Of a stretch of 64,000 nt of DNA, positions 50,931 through 58,391 are shown in pieces. The position numbers and the translations under genes were made by a program. How positions within the stretch are numbered: position 1 is the stretch's first letter; the number at the start of each line of letters is the position of its first letter. Under the pieces are notes generated by a model, which saw nothing but the letters and a program-made list of their open reading frames with translations, ran no database searches and had not been told where the DNA came from. This DNA comes from Streptomyces sp. NBC_01298 (GTDB lineage Bacteria; Actinomycetota; Actinomycetes; Streptomycetales; Streptomycetaceae): contig NZ_CP108414.1 in the NCBI RefSeq assembly GCF_035978755.1, positions 1,364,001-1,428,000 on the forward strand, written 5' to 3'.

Positions 50931-50947
50931 AGCCCCCGCCTCCCTCG

Positions 50948-50986
50948 TTTAATTCGTTTGCCGACGGCTCCGCCGCGCCGTAGCTT
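50948..50986 (+). promoter_or_regulatory. WhiB7-like promoter of the ABC-F gene
   Basis: TTGCCG (50958-50963) and TAGCTT (50981-50986) are exactly 17 bp apart, and the A/T tract TTTAATT (50948-50954) ends 3 bp before the -35. This arrangement of an A/T block directly upstream of the -35 is the known signature of WhiB7-controlled promoters. In this GC-rich setting the A/T block stands out. Confidence 0.65.
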
Positions 50987-50992
50987 CGTAGA

Positions 50993-51124
50993 CGCCCCAT
51001 CGCCGTCGAAACGGAGCAGGACGTTGCTTCTCTGAGGTCCGAGACACCGACCCACCGCCTTCTGTCGCGGTCCGCTGTGTCTCCCCCGCGTTGCACTCAC
51101 CACTCACGCAACCTGGAGGCCTCC
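50993..51124 (+). promoter_or_regulatory. Leader with mini-uORF and hairpins (possible attenuator)
   Basis: The predicted leader of about 130 nt contains a four-codon frame TTG-CTT-CTC-TGA (51024-51035) with GGAG (51013-51016) at 7 nt. It also holds an inverted repeat GAGACAC (51041-51047) / GTGTCTC (51077-51083) and a second one, GTTGC / GCAAC, near 51090-51111 close to the ABC-F ribosome site. This fits antibiotic-responsive, ribosome-mediated control, as known for several resistance ABC-F genes. Confidence 0.5.
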
Positions 51125-52765
51125 ATGAGTCCTGCTCCCACCTTCGTCACCTGCGCCGACCTGTCCTTCGACTGGCCCGACGGAACACCCGTCTTCGAGG
51201 GGTTCCAGCTCACCGTCGGCCCCGGCCGCACCGGCCTGATCGGTCGCAACGGCTGCGGGAAGTCCACCCTGCTGAAACTAGTCGCCGGGGAACTGACGCC
51301 CACCGAAGGCCAGTTGGCCGTGGCCGGCACCGTCGGCCAGCTCCCGCAGACCGTCACCTTCGACACCACCCTGCGGGTGGACGAGGCGCTCGGCATCCAC
51401 ACCGCCAGGGCCGCCCTGCACGCCATCGAGGCGGGCGAGGCGAGCGAGGCCAACTTCACCGCGATCGGCGACGACTGGGACGTGGAGGAACGGGCCCTGG
51501 CCACGCTCGACCAGCTCGGGCTCGGCGGCATCGGACTGGACCGCACCACCGGCGAACTGTCGGGCGGGGAGTGCGTACTGCTCCGGCTGGCCTCCCTGCT
51601 GCTGAGCCGTCCGGACGTCCTGCTGCTGGACGAGCCCACCAACAACCTCGACCTGCGGGCCCGGCGCCGGCTGTACGCGGCCGTCGAATCCTGGTCCGGG
51701 GTGATGCTCCTGGTCAGCCACGACCGGGAACTGCTGGACCGGGTCGACCAGATCGCCGACCTCCGCGACGGCGAAATCCGCTGGTACGGCGGCAACTTCA
51801 CGCAATACGAGGAGATGCTCGAGGCCGAGCAGGAGGCGGCCGAGCGGATGGTCCGGGTAGCGGAGGGTGACGTACAGCGCCAGAAGCGCGAACTGGCGCA
51901 GGCCCACGCCAAGCTGGCCCGGCGAAAGCGGTACGGCCAGAAGATGTTCGACACCAAGCGCGAGCCGAAGATCGTCATGGGTGCGCGCAAGCGGTCGGCG
52001 CAGGAATCGGCGGGCAAGCACCGCATCATGCACACCGAGAAGCTGGCCGAGGCCGAGGAACGCCTCGACCAGGCGGAGCTGGCGGTCCGCGACGACGCCG
52101 AGATCCGGATCAAACTGCCCGCCACCCAGGTCCCGCCGGGCCGCCGCGTGCTCACCCTGAGCGGGTTGCACCCGGTACACGGGGCCGCGATCGAGGGCGA
52201 GTGGGAGCTGCGCGGTCCGGAGCGGATCGCGCTGGTGGGGGCCAACGGCTCGGGCAAGACCACGCTGCTGCGCACGATCGCGGGACAACTGGCCCCGCTG
52301 TCGGGCGAGTCGGTGACCCATGTCCCGGCCCGGTTCCTGCCGCAGCGGCTCGACGTACTGGACGACGACCGCTCGGTCGCGGAGAACGTGGCGCGGTTCG
52401 CCCCGCACGCGACGAACAACCTGATCCGGGCGAGGCTCGCGCACTTCCTGTTCCGGGGCGCGCGGGCGGACCAGCCCGCGGGCACGCTGTCGGGCGGCGA
52501 GCGGTTCCGGGCGACGCTGGCGGCGCTGCTGCTCGCCGAGCCCGCCCCGCAGCTGCTCATGCTGGACGAGCCGACGAACAACCTGGACCTGGGATCCGTA
52601 CGGCAGTTGACCGACGCCCTGGATTCCTACGAAGGGGCGCTCGTGGTCGCGAGCCATGACGTGCCGTTCCTGGAGTCGATCGGCATCACCCGGTGGCTGC
52701 TGCTCGACGACGGGCTGCGGCCGACGACGGCCGAGGAGGTCCACCGGTCGCTGTGGCACGGGTGA
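51125..52765 (+). CDS. Antibiotic resistance-type ABC-F protein
   Basis: This 546-residue ABC-F ATPase has Walker A GRNGCGKST near 39, signature LSGGECVLLRLASLLL near 155 and Walker B VLLLDEPTNNLDLRA near 172, then a long, charged, coiled interdomain linker (about 240-330, rich in Lys/Arg/Glu/Gln) that would reach the peptidyl-transferase centre. The second domain has GANGSGKTT near 377, signature LSGGERFRATL and LLMLDEPTNNLDL. The sequence is distinct from the ABC-F at 15869 and is closer in style to macrolide/lincosamide-type resistance factors. The WhiB7-like promoter and leader support that role. ATG 51125 follows GGAGG; earlier in-frame codons are in the leader. Confidence 0.9.
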   Translation: MSPAPTFVTCADLSFDWPDGTPVFEGFQLTVGPGRTGLIGRNGCGKSTLLKLVAGELTPTEGQLAVAGTVGQLPQTVTFDTTLRVDEALGIHTARAALHAIEAGEASEANFTAIGDDWDVEERALATLDQLGLGGIGLDRTTGELSGGECVLLRLASLLLSRPDVLLLDEPTNNLDLRARRRLYAAVESWSGVMLLVSHDRELLDRVDQIADLRDGEIRWYGGNFTQYEEMLEAEQEAAERMVRVAEGDVQRQKRELAQAHAKLARRKRYGQKMFDTKREPKIVMGARKRSAQESAGKHRIMHTEKLAEAEERLDQAELAVRDDAEIRIKLPATQVPPGRRVLTLSGLHPVHGAAIEGEWELRGPERIALVGANGSGKTTLLRTIAGQLAPLSGESVTHVPARFLPQRLDVLDDDRSVAENVARFAPHATNNLIRARLAHFLFRGARADQPAGTLSGGERFRATLAALLLAEPAPQLLMLDEPTNNLDLGSVRQLTDALDSYEGALVVASHDVPFLESIGITRWLLLDDGLRPTTAEEVHRSLWHG

Positions 52766-52799
52766 GCCGGGACGGCTGCCGCACGGGTGAGCCGGGACG
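52756..52799. repeat. 19-bp direct duplication spanning the ABC-F stop codon
   Basis: GCACGGGTGAGCCGGGACG occurs at 52756-52774 (containing the ABC-F TGA) and again at 52781-52799. Confidence 0.85.
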
Positions 52800-52813
52800 A
52801 CGGGTGGCCCGCG

Positions 52814-53281
52814 TCAGCGCGGCAAAGGCAGTAACGCCCAGGACTTGGTGCCGCCCATCGGGGTGAGCACGGGGGTGAGCCCCCAGTCCCCGCCGCAGGC
52901 CTCGACCACCGCCGACAGCAGCCACATCCCGCGGCTGCGGCGCCGCCGGCACTCCTCGCTCGCCTCGGGCGAGGAGTGCGCGGGGTGCTGGTCGAAGACG
53001 ACGATCCGCAGCGCGTCGAACTGCCAGCGGACCTTGAGCACCATCTCCTTGTCGGGCGTGAACCGATAGGCACAGGCCACGAGTTCGGAGGCGGCCAGCG
53101 CCGCGTTGTCGCACAGGTCGGGCAGTCCGTGCCGGTCGAGCAGCGAGCGCAGGGTGGCCCGGGCGCTGCCCGCACAGTGGGCACCGCCCGGCAGGCCTAT
53201 GGAATAGCTCAGTTTCTCCGCCCCTGGCGGGGCCTGCCGGAACTCGTGGACCGACCGCAGGCCACGGAGAGTGCCCGTCAT
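52814..53281 (-). CDS. Anti-sigma-like ATP-binding protein of a WhiJ-type module
   Basis: This 155-residue HATPase_c protein has the N-box-like AALAASELVACAYRFTPDK near 75 (the usual Asn is replaced by Ala-Cys-Ala-Tyr text), an Asp in VVFDQHPAHSS near 105, and RRSRGMWLLSAVVEACGG near 125 in place of the usual glycine-rich box. The weak nucleotide motifs suggest reduced or lost ATPase activity, as is usual in the whiJ-linked subgroup. It is divergent from the XRE gene at 53467, with a matching inverted repeat between them. Start ATG 53281 has GGAG 7 nt upstream. Confidence 0.78.
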   Translation of the reverse strand: MTGTLRGLRSVHEFRQAPPGAEKLSYSIGLPGGAHCAGSARATLRSLLDRHGLPDLCDNAALAASELVACAYRFTPDKEMVLKVRWQFDALRIVVFDQHPAHSSPEASEECRRRRSRGMWLLSAVVEACGGDWGLTPVLTPMGGTKSWALLPLPR

Positions 53282-53329
53282 CGTGCTGCTCCAAGGTTCT
53301 GAGGTGCCGAAAGCGCTGATCGCCGTGTG

Positions 53330-53417
53330 GTCATACAAGAGCTGGAGGTCGCCCCGTGTGAGACTTGCGCTACCGACCGTAGCGCAACGTGGTGCACAGT
53401 GCTACTACTTGTATGAC
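53330..53417. promoter_or_regulatory. Paired inverted sites between the WhiJ-type genes
   Basis: GTCATACAAG (53330-53339) and its exact inverse CTTGTATGAC (53408-53417) lie 49-50 bp from the start codons of the two divergent genes, one per gene. The symmetric placement suggests a common regulator acting on both promoters. The region is unusually A/T-rich. Confidence 0.55.
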
Positions 53418-53466
53418 GACTTGATGTTTTCTCATGTCATATCCGGACTCGTGAGGGCACTCCCGC

Positions 53467-54345
53467 ATGCCCCGGCCGGAGGAGGGGGGACCCGTGCCAC
53501 CGCGGAGTACGCCGACCGCACGCCAGCAGCGCCTGGGCTCCGAGCTGCGCAAACTCCGCGAGCAGTCGGGCATGTCGGTGCAGCAGGCCGCGGCGCTCAT
53601 GGGGGTGGACCGCACCAGGATCCCCAACATCGAATCCGGCCGGATCGCGATCGGCGCCGAGCGTGTCCGCACCCTCGCCTTCAACTACGACTGCCCCGAC
53701 ACGGCGTTGGTCGACCTGCTCGCCTCGATGGCCCAGGAGCGCGACAAGGGGTGGTGGGAGCAGCACCGGGGGATGCTGCCGCCCGCGCTGCTGGACATCT
53801 GCGAACTGGAGCACCACTCCGCCGCGTTGCACACCGCCGTGACCACGCACATACCCGGCCTGCTGCAGACCGAGGCGCACGCGCGGGCGGTCTTCGACAC
53901 CGCCGATCCACCACTGCCCGAGCCCGACCTGCAGGCGCGGCTCGCCCTGCGGATGCACCGTCAGCAGGTGTTCGCGCGCGAGGCACCGCCGCTGTACGAG
54001 GCGGTCGTGCACGAGGCGGCGCTGCGCATGCAGTTCGGCGGTCCGAAGGTGGCGCGGGCACAGCTCGAACACATACTGGAGCAGTCGGAGCGGGCGCGTA
54101 CGACCGTGCGCGTGATTCCGTTCTCCGCCGGCGGGTTCCCCGGCGCCGGCCAGTCCTTCACGTACGCGGCCGCCACGATCAGCGAGCTGGACACGGTGCA
54201 GCTGGACAGTTCGCACGGCTCGATGTTGCTGGATTCGCAGATGAAGCTGCTCCGCTACCGGGGCCTGCTGGAGCGGCTGCGCTCCCTGGCGCTGCCGGCC
54301 CGCGACTCCCGCGATTTCATCCGCGCCATCGCACAGACCCTCTGA
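53467..54345 (+). CDS. XRE family regulator with DUF5753-type C-terminus (WhiJ-like)
   Basis: This 292-residue protein has an N-terminal helix-turn-helix (LGSELRKLREQSGMSVQQAA near 18, then MGVDRTRIPNIESGRIAIGAE) and a large C-terminal domain: WWEQHRGMLPPALLDICELE near 98, IPGLLQTEAHARAVFD near 130, RLALRMHRQQVFAREAPPLY near 158 and VIPFSAGGFPGAGQSFTY near 215. This is the standard architecture of the Streptomyces WhiJ group. The DUF397-like partner follows 70 bp later and the ATPase-like partner is divergent, completing the trio. Regulates development in characterised cases; this locus is unstudied as far as I know. Confidence 0.9.
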   Translation: MPRPEEGGPVPPRSTPTARQQRLGSELRKLREQSGMSVQQAAALMGVDRTRIPNIESGRIAIGAERVRTLAFNYDCPDTALVDLLASMAQERDKGWWEQHRGMLPPALLDICELEHHSAALHTAVTTHIPGLLQTEAHARAVFDTADPPLPEPDLQARLALRMHRQQVFAREAPPLYEAVVHEAALRMQFGGPKVARAQLEHILEQSERARTTVRVIPFSAGGFPGAGQSFTYAAATISELDTVQLDSSHGSMLLDSQMKLLRYRGLLERLRSLALPARDSRDFIRAIAQTL

Positions 54346-54415
54346 CCGGACCGACCGCCGACCGGCTGACCGACTGACCACCGAGCCGGATCCGACGAGG
54401 AGACGAGAGAACGAC

Positions 54416-54664
54416 ATGGGCACGACGACCACCACCCCGACCGACACGGCCACCCCGGCGACCGCGTCCGCGACGGCGGGCATCGCCTGGGACGAGGCGT
54501 TCTGCAGCGAGGGGGCCAACTGTTTCCGCTTCGGGCGCGACGCCGAGGGGCAGGCGTACATTGGAACCACCGGGTCCGGGACCTACGTCACCGACTCGAT
54601 CGACGCGCTCCGTGCACTGATCTCGGCCGTCAAGGCGGGAGCCGCGGACCACCTGCTGGCGTGA
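54416..54664 (+). CDS. Small DUF397-like protein
   Basis: This 82-residue protein has a Thr/Ala-rich N-terminus followed by IAWDEAFCSEGANCFRFGRD, YIGTTGSGTYVTD and SIDALRALISAVKAGAADHLL. The Trp/Ser-Cys pattern and the closing helix match DUF397 partners of XRE regulators, although the usual RDSK segment is replaced. It is downstream of the regulator in the same direction. The start at ATG 54416 is preceded by GACGAGGAGACGAGAG, a fair ribosome site. A possible antagonist or co-factor of the XRE protein. Confidence 0.72.
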   Translation: MGTTTTTPTDTATPATASATAGIAWDEAFCSEGANCFRFGRDAEGQAYIGTTGSGTYVTDSIDALRALISAVKAGAADHLLA

Positions 54665-54772
54665 CTTTAGTCCTTTCAGGCCACTCCACACCCCCCTCAA
54701 ACTGCATAGATAACGTGACGTAACCAGACAGAAGTCCCCATGGGGCTTGGCTGGTCTTGATGTCGCGCTTAA

Positions 54773-54802
54773 CCTACGACTCCGTAGGCTACGGAACCGT
54801 AG
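54773..54802. promoter_or_regulatory. Two tandem palindromic operators before the desaturase gene
   Basis: CCTACG-ACTC-CGTAGG (54773-54788) and CTACGG-AA-CCGTAG (54789-54802) follow each other with a 15-bp period, ending 29 bp before the start at 54832. Two close copies of the same half-site CTACG/CGTAG are a typical repressor operator pair. Confidence 0.6.
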
Positions 54803-54831
54803 GTAAGTCTCTTTTGCACTCAGGAGTACCC

Positions 54832-55803
54832 GTGACGATCACCTCTCCCCACCTCGGCAGCTCGGAGGCGTGGACGGACGCCAAGCTGCTGTTCGCGCTG
54901 GAAGAGGTGGTCGAGAAGGAACTCAACCGCCACCTGAAGGTCACCAAGGACTGGATGCCCCACGAGTACGTCCCGTGGAGCGACGGCCGGAACTTCCCCG
55001 GTTTCTTCGAGGACGGCGAAGCCTGGGACCCGCAGCAGTCCAAGGTGACCGAGATCGGCAAGATCGCGCTCGTCGTCAACCTGCTGACGGAGGACAACCT
55101 CCCCAGCTACCACCACGAGATCGCCTCGCTTTTCGGCCGCAACGGCGCCTGGGGCACCTGGGTGCACCGCTGGACCGCCGAGGAGGGCCGTCACGGCATC
55201 GTGATGCGCGACTACCTGCTGGCCTCGCGCGCCGTGGACCCGGACAAGCTCGAGGCATTCCGGATGCAGCACATGTCGGAGGGGTTCGAGTCCGACAACC
55301 GCCACTCGATGCTCCACTCCGTGGCGTACGTGGCCTTCCAGGAGCTCGCGACCCGCATCTCGCACCGCAACACCGGCCACCAGTCCGGTGACCCGGTCTG
55401 CGACCGCATGCTGGCCCGCATCGCGCAGGACGAGAACCTGCACATGGTCTTCTACCGCAACCTGCTGGGCGCGGCCTTCGAGCTCGCTCCGGACCTGACG
55501 ATGCAGGCCGTGCGGGACGTCGTCGTCGACTTCCGGATGCCCGGACACGGGATGCCCGGCTTCGAGCGGATGGCCGCGCAGATGGCGATCGGCGGGGTCT
55601 ACAACCTGCGGATCCACCACGACGACGTGCTGAGCCCCGTGATCCGCTTCCTGAAGATCATGGACATCGACGGCCTCGGCCCCGACGGGCAGAAGGCCCA
55701 GGAGGAGCTCGGCCTCTTCATGGACGGCCTGGACTCCGAGGCCCGCAAGTTCGACGAGCGGCTCGCCGCCCGCGCGGCGCGCATCGCGGCCCGCAAGGCC
55801 TGA
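54832..55803 (+). CDS. Acyl-ACP desaturase (soluble di-iron, type 2)
   Basis: This 323-residue protein carries the four-helix di-iron ligands of soluble stearoyl-ACP desaturase relatives: Glu in LLTEDNLPSYHHEI (near 87), EExxH in WTAEEGRHGIVMRDYL (near 116), Glu in AYVAFQELATRISH (near 168) and a second ENLH in IAQDENLHMVFYRN (near 202). It introduces double bonds into acyl chains, in mycobacteria DesA1/A2. The start is the GTG at 54832 with AGGAG upstream; the earlier ATG at 54757 lies before the operators and is unlikely. A terminator follows at 55840. Confidence 0.93.
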   Translation: MTITSPHLGSSEAWTDAKLLFALEEVVEKELNRHLKVTKDWMPHEYVPWSDGRNFPGFFEDGEAWDPQQSKVTEIGKIALVVNLLTEDNLPSYHHEIASLFGRNGAWGTWVHRWTAEEGRHGIVMRDYLLASRAVDPDKLEAFRMQHMSEGFESDNRHSMLHSVAYVAFQELATRISHRNTGHQSGDPVCDRMLARIAQDENLHMVFYRNLLGAAFELAPDLTMQAVRDVVVDFRMPGHGMPGFERMAAQMAIGGVYNLRIHHDDVLSPVIRFLKIMDIDGLGPDGQKAQEELGLFMDGLDSEARKFDERLAARAARIAARKA

Positions 55804-55839
55804 CCGGTTTCCGCTCGCTCGGGCGGGTGACGACGATTG

Positions 55840-55866
55840 CCCTGGCAGAGCCCCGCTCTGCCAGGG
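55840..55866 (+). terminator. Perfect hairpin terminator with T-run after the desaturase
   Basis: CCCTGGCAGAG (55840-55850) and CTCTGCCAGGG (55856-55866) form an 11-bp stem with a 5-nt loop followed by TTTCTC. The right arm ends 9 nt before the ATG at 55876, so it also holds that gene's only AGGG. Confidence 0.9.
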
Positions 55867-55875
55867 TTTCTCATC

Positions 55876-56196
55876 ATGACCGCCATGACCGCCGTGACGC
55901 CGCTCCAGGTCGAGATCGACCAGCTGGCCCGCCTCAGCAACGCCCTGGACACCTCCCTGGCCGCCCTGCGCGAGGCCCGGCGGGAGCTGGAGCACGTACG
56001 GGCCGACCAGCTGGGCACGGCGGACCTCGACGCGGCGTGCGACGGCTTCCAGGAGAGATGGGGCCACGGCACCAAGGAGCTCGCCGGGCGGATCAAGACC
56101 GTCCGCGAGGGCGTGCGCCGCAGCGCCGCCGAGTACGCCGAGCTGGACGAGGCCATCCGCGCGGCCTTCCGGCAGGCGGCGGCCACCCGTGGCTGA
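55876..56196 (+). CDS. Small helical WXG100-like protein with a YxxxD motif
   Basis: This 106-residue helical protein starts MTAMTAVTPLQVEIDQLARL. It has two long helices and the C-terminal motif YAELD (near residue 91) that fits the YxxxD/E export signal of type VII substrates. The WXG turn itself is not clear (ERWGHGTKEL). It overlaps the next gene by 8 nt. The ribosome site is unusual: the only purine run lies inside the terminator hairpin just upstream. Size, helical nature and context support a type VII (ESAT-6-like) partner role. No membrane or signal sequence. Confidence 0.6.
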   Translation: MTAMTAVTPLQVEIDQLARLSNALDTSLAALREARRELEHVRADQLGTADLDAACDGFQERWGHGTKELAGRIKTVREGVRRSAAEYAELDEAIRAAFRQAAATRG

Positions 56197-57340
56197 CTCC
56201 CCCGCGGCCTCGGCCGGCTACGCCGCGCTCGGCTTCGATCCGGCCCCGGGCAACCCGGACGCGGTACGGGCCCTGACGAAGAAGCTCCGCTCCTCGGCCG
56301 ACTCCCTCGCGGAGACCTCCCGCGTCGTCGACGCCCTGGTCTCCCACAGCTCCTCCTGGCAGGGCGAGGCCGCCACCGCCTTCCGCGCCACGCTGTCACG
56401 GGACCTGCCCCGCCACCTCCACGCCGCCCACACCTCCCTGGCGGAGGCGGCGCGGCGGCTGACCGGCTGGCACGACACGCTGGCCGCCCACCGCACCCTG
56501 GCCGACGACTACGCGGCCCGGGCCGCCTCGGCCACCACCGACCAGGCCCGCACCGACGCCCGCCGGCTGGCCGGCGAACTGGCCTCGGAGCACTCGGCGG
56601 CGGCCCGCCGGGTGGCGGACACGCTGACCGCGACGGCGGAGCGGCTGGCGCCGAAGGAGCCCGGGATGCTGGAGTCCGTCTGGAACAAGATCGTCAACGA
56701 TCCGGCGGACGCCCTCTCCAACGCCGCGGCCATCCTGGGAGCCGCCGGTGCGGCCGTCGCCCTCTTCTTCCCGCCGGCCGGCATGGCCGTCATGCTGGTC
56801 GCGGGCGGGCTCTCGCTTGCCGCCCTGACCGCGCACCTCGCGGACCCCGGCTTCCGCAAGCCGCTGACCGACGGATTGACCCGCGGCAAGTTCGACGCCG
56901 CCTTCTGGAAGAACGGCGTGACCCTGCTCGGTGACGGCCTCGGCGCCGTTCCGGGCGTGGCCGCGGTCGCCTCGGGCGCACGGGCCGGTACGGTCGCGGC
57001 CCGCGCGGCCATGGCGATCCCGGAGGCCGGGGCCCTGGCGGGGGTCTCGCCGGGCGCGGGCGCGTTCGCCCGTACGACGTGGAACACCGCGGACGAGCTG
57101 CGGAAGGTGGAGAGCCCGCTCGCCGCCTGGGCACTGCGGTCGTCGACGCCCGAGGTCAGGGAGCGGGTGGCGGTGGGCGTGGCCGCCACCGGAGCGGCCA
57201 CGGCCGCCGCCGACTACACCGGTGACGACGAGTCCGTGGACCGCGGCTCCACGGCCGTGGACGGTACCCGTCTCGTCGTGGAGGACGGTCCGTCGACGGC
57301 CGCGAAGACGGCCCGGCTGTGGACGCTGGTGCAGCCGTGA
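56189..57340 (+). CDS. WXG100-like putative type VII-secreted protein
   Basis: This 383-residue protein has an N-terminal helical domain with SSSWQGEAATAFRATL near 54 (WxG motif), about 110 residues of further helix, then a hydrophobic region near 185-210 (AAAILGAAGAAVALFFPPAG, AVMLVAGGLSLAAL) and a C-terminal Ala/Gly-rich region. The layout is that of Streptomyces putative type VII-secreted proteins, but no toxin domain is recognisable. Start GTG 56189 overlaps the preceding stop; the stop overlaps the next GTG (GTGA). Membrane-like segments could be helical hairpins for oligomer formation. No secretion core genes (EccC, EccD) are nearby. Confidence 0.65.
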   Translation: MADSPAASAGYAALGFDPAPGNPDAVRALTKKLRSSADSLAETSRVVDALVSHSSSWQGEAATAFRATLSRDLPRHLHAAHTSLAEAARRLTGWHDTLAAHRTLADDYAARAASATTDQARTDARRLAGELASEHSAAARRVADTLTATAERLAPKEPGMLESVWNKIVNDPADALSNAAAILGAAGAAVALFFPPAGMAVMLVAGGLSLAALTAHLADPGFRKPLTDGLTRGKFDAAFWKNGVTLLGDGLGAVPGVAAVASGARAGTVAARAAMAIPEAGALAGVSPGAGAFARTTWNTADELRKVESPLAAWALRSSTPEVRERVAVGVAATGAATAAADYTGDDESVDRGSTAVDGTRLVVEDGPSTAAKTARLWTLVQP

Positions 57341-58020
57341 CCGCCGTGACGTACCCGCCTGTTCCGCCCGTTCCGCCCGTCTGGTTCCGGCTGCCTCCCG
57401 GTTTCCACGACATCGGCCCAGGGGACCGGGGCGCCCTGGAGGAGGTCGCCGCGGCCCTGGAGGCGCCGGGCGGCTCCGGCGACGGCAACGCCGCAGGTGC
57501 GGGGTCGCAGCTCGCCCGGCTGATGGACTGCCTCGACGCACTCGCCGCTCAGCCCGGCCTGTCCCTGCTCCACAGCGCGGTCGGCCTCCACCCCGAGGGC
57601 CCGGAGACCGTCTCCACCTCGCTGTTCTCCCTCGCCGTCCGGCCCGCCGAAGACGCCGGAGCCGGGGCCGCCGTGGCACGCACGGCCCTGGCCCTCGCCC
57701 GGGCCACCCCCGGGAACGGCGCCACGCGCAGGTTCCTCGATCTGGCCTCGGGCCTCCCCTGCGCCCTCGTCTGCGGGGTCCTCCCCGGGCCCGGCACCGG
57801 CGGCCGTGGGCTGTTCCAGGCGAGGGCCGTCACCGCGCATCCGGAGGGACACCACCTGCTCCTGCTCGACCTCACCAGCGCGGCCACCGAGCACGCCGAC
57901 GCGTACGCCGCCATCCTGGAGGCGGTCGCGCACACGATCGCCTTCGCCGACCCGAGCCCCCGGCCGCCCGGTCGGCCGGGCGGCGGCGGGACCTCGCGGA
58001 TCCTGGAACTGCTGGGGTGA
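57337..58020 (+). CDS. Type VII-linked protein of unknown function
   Basis: This 227-residue protein is rich in Ala, Gly and Pro. The start (TAVTYPPVPPVPPVWFRLPP) carries a Pro-rich stretch; a central region with ALVCGVLPGPG and HHLLLLDLTSAATEHA is predicted to be alpha/beta. A Pro/Gly-rich tail ends the protein. The GTG at 57337 overlaps the TGA of the preceding gene, so it belongs to the same cassette. It may be a chaperone-like partner of the WXG100-like proteins, but no family could be recognised with confidence. Confidence 0.6.
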   Translation: MTAVTYPPVPPVPPVWFRLPPGFHDIGPGDRGALEEVAAALEAPGGSGDGNAAGAGSQLARLMDCLDALAAQPGLSLLHSAVGLHPEGPETVSTSLFSLAVRPAEDAGAGAAVARTALALARATPGNGATRRFLDLASGLPCALVCGVLPGPGTGGRGLFQARAVTAHPEGHHLLLLDLTSAATEHADAYAAILEAVAHTIAFADPSPRPPGRPGGGGTSRILELLG

Positions 58021-58042
58021 CGCCCCCTGTCAGGGCCGGCGG

Positions 58043-58291
58043 TCAGGGCCGGCGGCGCAGGGCCTGGCGCTCGGATTCGGACAGGCCGCCCCAGACGCCG
58101 AAGCGCTCGTCGTTGGTCAGCGCGTAGTCCAGGCAGGGCTTGCGTCCCTCGCAGGCCCCGCAGAGCCTTTTGGCGTCGCGCAGCGAGGAGCCGGGCTCCG
58201 GGAAGAAGAAGCCCGGGCCCGTCTGTGCGCAGAGGGCGAGCTCGTACCAGGCCGGGGTGGCGGTGGCGGTATCGGTGGTGTTCATCGACAT
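58043..58291 (-). CDS. WhiB-like Fe-S transcription factor
   Basis: This 82-residue protein has the four Cys ligands of a [4Fe-4S] cluster: Cys in LALCAQTGPGFFFPE, then CGACEGRKPC (CxxCxxxxxC) and the GVWGG turn in ERFGVWGGLSESERQALRRR. These are the Wbl hallmarks. The basic end after GVWGG would contact DNA. The start is ATG 58291 (or 58285, one or two codons later). It is not WhiB7-like in the AT-hook sense, as no RGRP motif is present. It is convergent with the type VII-like cassette, separated by only 22 bp. Confidence 0.88.
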   Translation of the reverse strand: MSMNTTDTATATPAWYELALCAQTGPGFFFPEPGSSLRDAKRLCGACEGRKPCLDYALTNDERFGVWGGLSESERQALRRRP

Positions 58292-58352
58292 GCCGCAGAG
58301 CCTGTCCGTCAGTGATGGACGTCCGATCAACGCCTGATCAACAGCACAGAGT

Positions 58353-58385
58353 GAACGACCGTGCGTGCGATGACTTCGGTACCAT
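58353..58385 (+). promoter_or_regulatory. Operator half-site and -10 element of the TetR gene
   Basis: GAACGACCGTGC (58353-58364) matches, with one change, the inverse of 61537-61548 before the hydrolase-MFS operon. A -10-like TACCAT (58380-58385) ends 6 nt before the ATG at 58392, so a leaderless, autoregulated transcript is likely. Confidence 0.5.
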
Positions 58386-58391
58386 GGCCGC

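Noticed and set aside
54757..54831. ATG 54757 as the desaturase start
   Set aside because: It would place the tandem palindromic operators inside the coding region, and the GTG at 54832 has AGGAG.
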